Below, piece by piece: positions 6,644-10,156 of a DNA stretch of 10,156 bases. The stretch spans positions 1 through 10,156 of the forward strand of contig WQUU01000212.1 of assembly GCA_009781925.1 (NCBI GenBank). The letters are read 5' to 3'. This stretch comes from Bacillota bacterium (GTDB lineage: Bacteria > Bacillota > Clostridia > Oscillospirales > Oscillospiraceae). The notes beneath the pieces are model-generated. The model saw only the letters and a list, made by a program, of their open reading frames with translations, had not been told where the DNA came from and searched no databases. The position numbers and the translations under genes were made by a program. Position 1 is the first letter of the stretch, and the number at the start of each line of letters is the position of its first letter.

Positions 6644-6735
6644 ATTATTAAAATTATTATATTAACAAAAAAATTTTTATCAAGCGATTCTTTGAGAGAT
6701 GAATATTTATCATCGCAATATACACCATATAAGTG
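6644..6735. other. AT-rich spacer between divergent promoters
   Basis: This stretch between the serC promoter and the toxin-antitoxin promoter is much richer in A+T than the flanking chromosome and holds no gene. It includes a small inverted repeat, GATGA...TCATC (6698-6714), which could be an operator for the toxin-antitoxin pair, but the arms are only 5 bp. Confidence 0.4.
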
Positions 6736-6764
6736 TTGACAATTTTGATGAATTTGTGTATAGT
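6736..6764 (+). promoter_or_regulatory. Promoter of the toxin-antitoxin operon
   Basis: TTGACA (6736-6741) is followed after 17 bp by TATAGT (6759-6764). The antitoxin ATG lies 45 bp beyond the -10 box. Such pairs are normally repressed by their own antitoxin bound over the promoter. Confidence 0.8.
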
Positions 6765-6809
6765 ATAGTAGAAATGACCCATAAAACTTGAGACGGGAGG
6801 ATGTTTTCT

Positions 6810-7073
6810 ATGAAGTCAGAGACTGTACGATATACCGCTACTTTGCCAACGGTTTATATCGAGGAACTCAAAGAAATGGCAAAAGAGAAAAAAGTCCCAT
6901 CTGTGAATTATGCGATCAATAAGGCGCTGGAGGGATATCTAAAAGATCAAAAAGCCGCACGATATGCGGCCCTTATGAGAGAAGCGGGGCGGGATCCGGC
7001 ATTCCTTGCCCGTACTGTCAGCTGTTCTGAGGATTTTAAAGCGGTGGACAGTGAGGTATCCGGGACATGGTGA
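6810..7073 (+). CDS. MazE-like antitoxin
   Basis: This 87-residue protein is the expected partner of the MazF-type toxin whose start it overlaps. Residues 5-50 (VRYTATLPTVYIEELKEMAK, then VPSVNYAINKALEGYLK) look like a short strand followed by two helices, as in ribbon-helix-helix DNA-binding antitoxins. The acidic C-terminal tail ending DSEVSGTW would wrap the toxin and is typical of this group. Start 6810 is preferred over the in-frame ATG at 6801 because GGGAGG (6795-6800) touches the latter but lies 9 bp before the former. It should neutralise the toxin and repress the operon promoter. The gene is clearly richer in A+T than serC or the following DUF1015 gene. Assignment rests on context and pattern. 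Confidence 0.8.
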   Translation: MKSETVRYTATLPTVYIEELKEMAKEKKVPSVNYAINKALEGYLKDQKAARYAALMREAGRDPAFLARTVSCSEDFKAVDSEVSGTW

Positions 7074-7411
7074 ACAAATGGGAAATCTATTTTTGCCGTC
7101 TTGATCCGACTGTGGGAAGCGAGCAAAGAGGTACGCGGCCCGTTCTTGTCGTTTCGACCGACGCCGTAAACCACAGTCTACCAGTCTGCACAGTTCTGCC
7201 GCTGTCCTCTGTAAAACCCAGAGACAAAATATATCCGACAGAGATCATACTGGACACCGCATCAACCGATCTGCCCAAACTCTCGGTCGCAATGGTGCAG
7301 CAAATCCGTACAGTGTCGCATAACCGCCTGACAAATTTTGTTGGCAAGATAACGGATCCTCAGACACAAGAAAAGATTTTAGAAGCATTTCGCAGTTATT
7401 TCGATCTATAA
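7067..7411 (+). CDS. mazF: MazF/PemK-family mRNA interferase toxin
   Basis: The toxin cleaves single-stranded mRNA at short sequence motifs and halts growth when the antitoxin is lost. The 114-residue protein has the family pattern EIYFCRLDPTVGSEQRGTRP with the catalytic Arg24, then VLVVSTD and PLSSVKP, where Ser47 aligns with the catalytic Thr48 of Bacillus MazF, and the closing block QIRTVSHNRLTNFVGKI. Length is normal and the frame is intact. The ATG overlaps the antitoxin stop by 7 bp (ATGGTGA), giving translational coupling. A GAGG lies about 10 bp upstream. No terminator is visible in the 26 bp before the next gene, so read-through is likely. The cleavage motif cannot be deduced from sequence. 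Confidence 0.93.
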   Translation: MVNKWEIYFCRLDPTVGSEQRGTRPVLVVSTDAVNHSLPVCTVLPLSSVKPRDKIYPTEIILDTASTDLPKLSVAMVQQIRTVSHNRLTNFVGKITDPQTQEKILEAFRSYFDL

Positions 7412-7437
7412 ATTTCCAAAATATGGAGTGGCTTGTT

Positions 7438-8646
7438 ATGGCGAGGATTGCCGCGTTTCGGGGGCTCAGGTATAACGAGGCGGCGGCGGGGCCCATCGAG
7501 ACCTTGGTCTGTCCCCCTTACGACATCATAAGTCCCGAAGAGGAGGACGCTCTTCGGGCGAAAAATCCGTATAATATGGTGCGGCTGGAGCTGCCCAGGG
7601 GCCCGGATAAATATGCGGCGGCGGCCCGCTGTCTCCGCGACTGGCAGGCGGGCGGCCAACTCCGGCGGGACGAGCGGGAATGCCTCTATCTCTATGAGGA
7701 GGAGTTCAGCCTCGGCGGAGAGCGCCGGAAGATCAGCGGCGTGATCGCCAGGGTCACTCTGGAGGACTTTTCCGCCGGGGTGATCCTGCCCCATGAGGAG
7801 ACTCTATCGAAGGCCAAGGAGGATCGCCTTTTGCTCATGCGCGAGACTTTCTGCAACTTCAGCCCCGTCTACTCCCTCTATCACGACGGCGGCGCGATTC
7901 AGACGCTGCTCGATGGTGCGATGCTTGAGCCGCCCGAAATTGAGTTCAGCGCGGACGACGGCGCCACGCACAGGCTGTGGGTCGTCTCCGACCCCGCCGT
8001 GATCGCAGTTCTGACCGCCGCCTTCGCCGCGCTGCCGCTCTTCATCGCGGACGGGCACCACCGCTATGAGACCGCGCTCCGCTTCCGGGGTGAGTTTCCG
8101 GAGGCGGACACCATCATGATGATGCTCGTGGATATGAACCACCCCGGACTTGCGGTGCTCCCCACGCATCGGCTCGTCCGGGGAATTACAGGTTTCCGCG
8201 CGGAAAGCGTCCTGCATGAACTGGCAAAAATCTTTGACATCCGTGAAAAGGATGGGGACATCGCGTTTTATACCGGCGGTCGATTTTATTACTTGACGCT
8301 GAAAGACCGCGTTTTTATGAAACACGCGCTGCCGGATAAAAGCGTCGCCTATCGTTCCCTGGACGTGGCCGTGCTGCACAGCCTGATTCTGGAGCCGGTG
8401 TTCGGCATCGACAGCGCGAATATGGCGGAGCAAAAAAATCTCAGTTACACACGTTCCGCCGAGGAGGCCATCGCCGGGGTGGACAGCGGGGCATTTCAGT
8501 GCGCGTTTTTGCTAGACCCCACAAAGGTCAGCCAGATTCGCGACGTCTCGCTGGCTGGCGAGAAAATGCCCCAAAAATCCACTTATTTTTACCCGAAGCT
8601 GAGCACGGGGCTGGTCATCCATGTCCTCAGACAGCAGATAGAATAG
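7438..8646 (+). CDS. DUF1015 family protein
   Basis: The 402-residue protein matches the DUF1015 (COG4198) family in its conserved blocks: CPPYDIIS (25-32), NPYNMVRLEL (43-52), LPHEETLSKAK (117-127) and ADGHHRYETAL (204-214). The repeated His, Asp and Glu in these blocks suggest a catalytic or metal site, but the family has no settled activity. Length is usual. Start 7438 is preferred over the in-frame ATG at 7423 because GGAG lies about 9 bp upstream of it. DUF1015 genes commonly lie beside serC and serA in Clostridia and Bacteroidetes (from memory), so a role in serine metabolism is plausible. Here it lies across the toxin-antitoxin pair from serC and on the opposite strand. It is probably transcribed from the toxin-antitoxin promoter. 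Confidence 0.9.
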   Translation: MARIAAFRGLRYNEAAAGPIETLVCPPYDIISPEEEDALRAKNPYNMVRLELPRGPDKYAAAARCLRDWQAGGQLRRDERECLYLYEEEFSLGGERRKISGVIARVTLEDFSAGVILPHEETLSKAKEDRLLLMRETFCNFSPVYSLYHDGGAIQTLLDGAMLEPPEIEFSADDGATHRLWVVSDPAVIAVLTAAFAALPLFIADGHHRYETALRFRGEFPEADTIMMMLVDMNHPGLAVLPTHRLVRGITGFRAESVLHELAKIFDIREKDGDIAFYTGGRFYYLTLKDRVFMKHALPDKSVAYRSLDVAVLHSLILEPVFGIDSANMAEQKNLSYTRSAEEAIAGVDSGAFQCAFLLDPTKVSQIRDVSLAGEKMPQKSTYFYPKLSTGLVIHVLRQQIE

Positions 8647-8683
8647 ATGACAGGAACGCCAATATCTGTTATTCGTTATCTGC
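8634..8683. terminator. Imperfect hairpin at the joint of two convergent genes
   Basis: GCAGATA (8634-8640) pairs with TATCTGC (8677-8683), and ATAGATGACAG (8643-8653) pairs imperfectly with CTGTTATTCGT (8666-8676) around a 12-bp loop. It covers both stop codons of the DUF1015 and GH3 genes, which are only 29 bp apart. There is no U run, so its use as a shared terminator is uncertain. Confidence 0.35.
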
Positions 8684-10156
8684 CCACGACAGCCTCCAGT
8701 ACGCGCGCGCAGCTGAGGCGGATCTCAGTCTCGGTGACGAGTCCGGCCTTCAGGTCTTTTTTCAGCGCCTTCCGATACCGGCTGCCGCCGGGGCAGAGCA
8801 GGTCGTTGCCCGCTTTGACGGCGCGTCCGTTCCCGGCCAAGCCCTTCCCGGTGGAATACCAGTCGGTCATCACCACGCCGTCAAAACCCCATTCGCCGCG
8901 CAGCAGTTTTGTACAGAGGTCGCCGCTGTTGGCGGCGTAGACGCCGTTAATCTTGTTGTAACTGGTCATGACCGCCTTCGCCCCGCCCTCCTCCACCGCG
9001 ATGCGGAAACCCTTTAAGTAGATTTCGCGGAGGGCGCGCTCACTCAGGACACTGTCGCTGTGACTGCGCCCGGCCTCCTGATTATTGGCGGCAAAATGCT
9101 TGAGCGTGACAGCGCAGCCGGGAAAACTCTGTACGCCTCTTGTGACGGCGGCGGCCATTTTGCCGCTGAGCAGCGGATCCTCGCTGTAGTACTCATAGTT
9201 GCGGCCGCAGAGGGGGTTCCTTTGGATGTTCATGCCGGGGGCCAGCAAAAAGGTCACGCCGAATTCGGTCATCTCCGCGCCGAGGGCTTTGCCGACCTCT
9301 TCGATCAGCGGGGTGTTCCAGGTTTGAGCCAGGGCGGTGCCCACGGGGAAGGCCGTGGCATACTGGTAGAGCGGCGTGCCTTTTTGGGGGTTGCCAAAAT
9401 AAAACTTGCGCAGCGGCCAGGGCATGTATGCCATGAACTCCATCATGGCGTCCACGGGCTTGATCTTCCCGCTTTTCAGTCTGACAGAGGTTCGTTGGAG
9501 CCGCAGGCCGGCGGGGCCGTCACAGAGCGCCGCGTTGGGAACGCCCAGTTTGACCAGGCGGGAGGTCGTATAGGCCGCCGCGCCGGGGACGGTAAAATAG
9601 GGATTAAAGTCCGACGGGCCGGTGGCCACGACGATTCTGAGCATGTCGTCTAGGCTAAGCTTTTTGAGGACGGCCTCGATTTTTGGGCCGGGAACGGGCT
9701 CTGCGGCGACGGGCGTCGGGGGAGAGGACGCGGGCGGCCGGGGGCTGTCTCCCCTACAGGGGATGTCAGAGGCGGCGACGGAAAAACGCGGAATACCGTC
9801 CGAAAGATCATCGATCCGCTGCTTCTCCGGCCTGATCTCTCTCAGGTTTCGGCTCAATTTGCACACATTGGCGCAGCGCTCCGCGACGGCGTCGCCGTCT
9901 AGGGCGAGGACAGCGATGGGTTTTGTCATTTGTGCGTTCTCGCCCAGGCGCAGGATGTAGTCCCCGCGCTCCAAGCCGTAGCTTGCGCTCAGGGCGTCGT
10001 AGGCGGCAACCCCTGTCAGATCAAAGCCGAGGGTGAGCTCTTGGGACTGACCCGGCGCCAGCGTCTCGGTCTTGGCGAAGGCGGCGAGGCTCTGGTACTC
10101 CCGGTTGAGCCTGTCGCCGGGGACGCTGACGTAGAGCTGTACGCATTTTTTCCCGG
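8676..10156 (-). CDS. GH3 family glycoside hydrolase with permuted domain order (5' end outside window)
   Basis: GH3 enzymes remove terminal sugars, most often as beta-glucosidases, with retention of configuration. The visible 492 residues continue without a start to the window edge. Residues about 1-75 (VQLYVSVPGD, LAPGQS, GDYILRLGENA) are the FnIII-like domain that normally ends GH3 proteins; here it precedes the catalytic barrel (about 170-490), with DGPAGLRL, NPLCGRNYEYYSEDPLLSGK, TLKHFAANNQE, SYNKINGV and the nucleophile Asp in GVVMTDW (codon 8864-8862). So the domain order is permuted, as described for Ruminococcus and Butyrivibrio enzymes; the sandwich domain with the acid/base residue must lie off the edge. 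No signal peptide can be judged. A Pro-rich linker (about 125-160) joins the parts. Exact sugar preference is unknown. Confidence 0.93.
   Translation of the reverse strand, partial: GKKCVQLYVSVPGDRLNREYQSLAAFAKTETLAPGQSQELTLGFDLTGVAAYDALSASYGLERGDYILRLGENAQMTKPIAVLALDGDAVAERCANVCKLSRNLREIRPEKQRIDDLSDGIPRFSVAASDIPCRGDSPRPPASSPPTPVAAEPVPGPKIEAVLKKLSLDDMLRIVVATGPSDFNPYFTVPGAAAYTTSRLVKLGVPNAALCDGPAGLRLQRTSVRLKSGKIKPVDAMMEFMAYMPWPLRKFYFGNPQKGTPLYQYATAFPVGTALAQTWNTPLIEEVGKALGAEMTEFGVTFLLAPGMNIQRNPLCGRNYEYYSEDPLLSGKMAAAVTRGVQSFPGCAVTLKHFAANNQEAGRSHSDSVLSERALREIYLKGFRIAVEEGGAKAVMTSYNKINGVYAANSGDLCTKLLRGEWGFDGVVMTDWYSTGKGLAGNGRAVKAGNDLLCPGGSRYRKALKKDLKAGLVTETEIRLSCARVLEAVVGR

Overview
The window looks like chromosomal DNA from an anaerobic Bacillota bacterium, probably a high-GC Clostridia lineage such as Oscillospirales. 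The pointers are a membrane-anchored clostripain-type peptidase with the N-terminal REKNVT-type motif, a short ACT-domain SerA paired with SerC, a DUF1015 protein, a MazEF module with strong AGGAGG-like ribosome sites, and a GH3 glycosidase of permuted domain order like those of gut and rumen Clostridia. The taxonomic placement is inference; no marker gene is present.

Left part (1-3811): two divergent genes share a 164-bp promoter region. The leftward one is cut by the window edge, starts at a TTG codon and encodes an unnamed protein made of two nearly identical 76-residue cysteine-pair repeats, a Pro-Glu repeat linker, a short folded-looking stretch and a PEVDVQ-type repeat tail. The rightward one encodes an 838-residue clostripain-family (C11) peptidase with a transmembrane helix and Gly/Ser-rich linkers. 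Both promoters are readable, and their -35 boxes sit in the two arms of one inverted repeat. A perfect 18-bp hairpin ends the peptidase gene and faces the next, oppositely oriented block.

Middle part (3859-6643): a leftward serine biosynthesis operon, serC then serA, is driven by a near-consensus promoter. The 252-bp gap between the two genes carries hairpin-forming repeats of the dispersed intergenic type. Just after serA lies a short remnant of an aldo/keto reductase gene that has lost both ends. SerA lacks the glutamate expected in the catalytic triad.

Right part (6736-10156): a MazE-like/MazF toxin-antitoxin pair, richer in A+T than its neighbours, has its own strong promoter and is followed after 26 bp by a DUF1015 gene with no visible terminator between. 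DUF1015 genes are, from memory, often found beside serC and serA, so the toxin-antitoxin pair seems to sit inside a serine-linked neighbourhood. The window closes with the C-terminal part of a leftward GH3 glycosidase with the FnIII-like domain placed before the catalytic barrel. Nothing resembles a CRISPR array, transposase, tRNA or rRNA.
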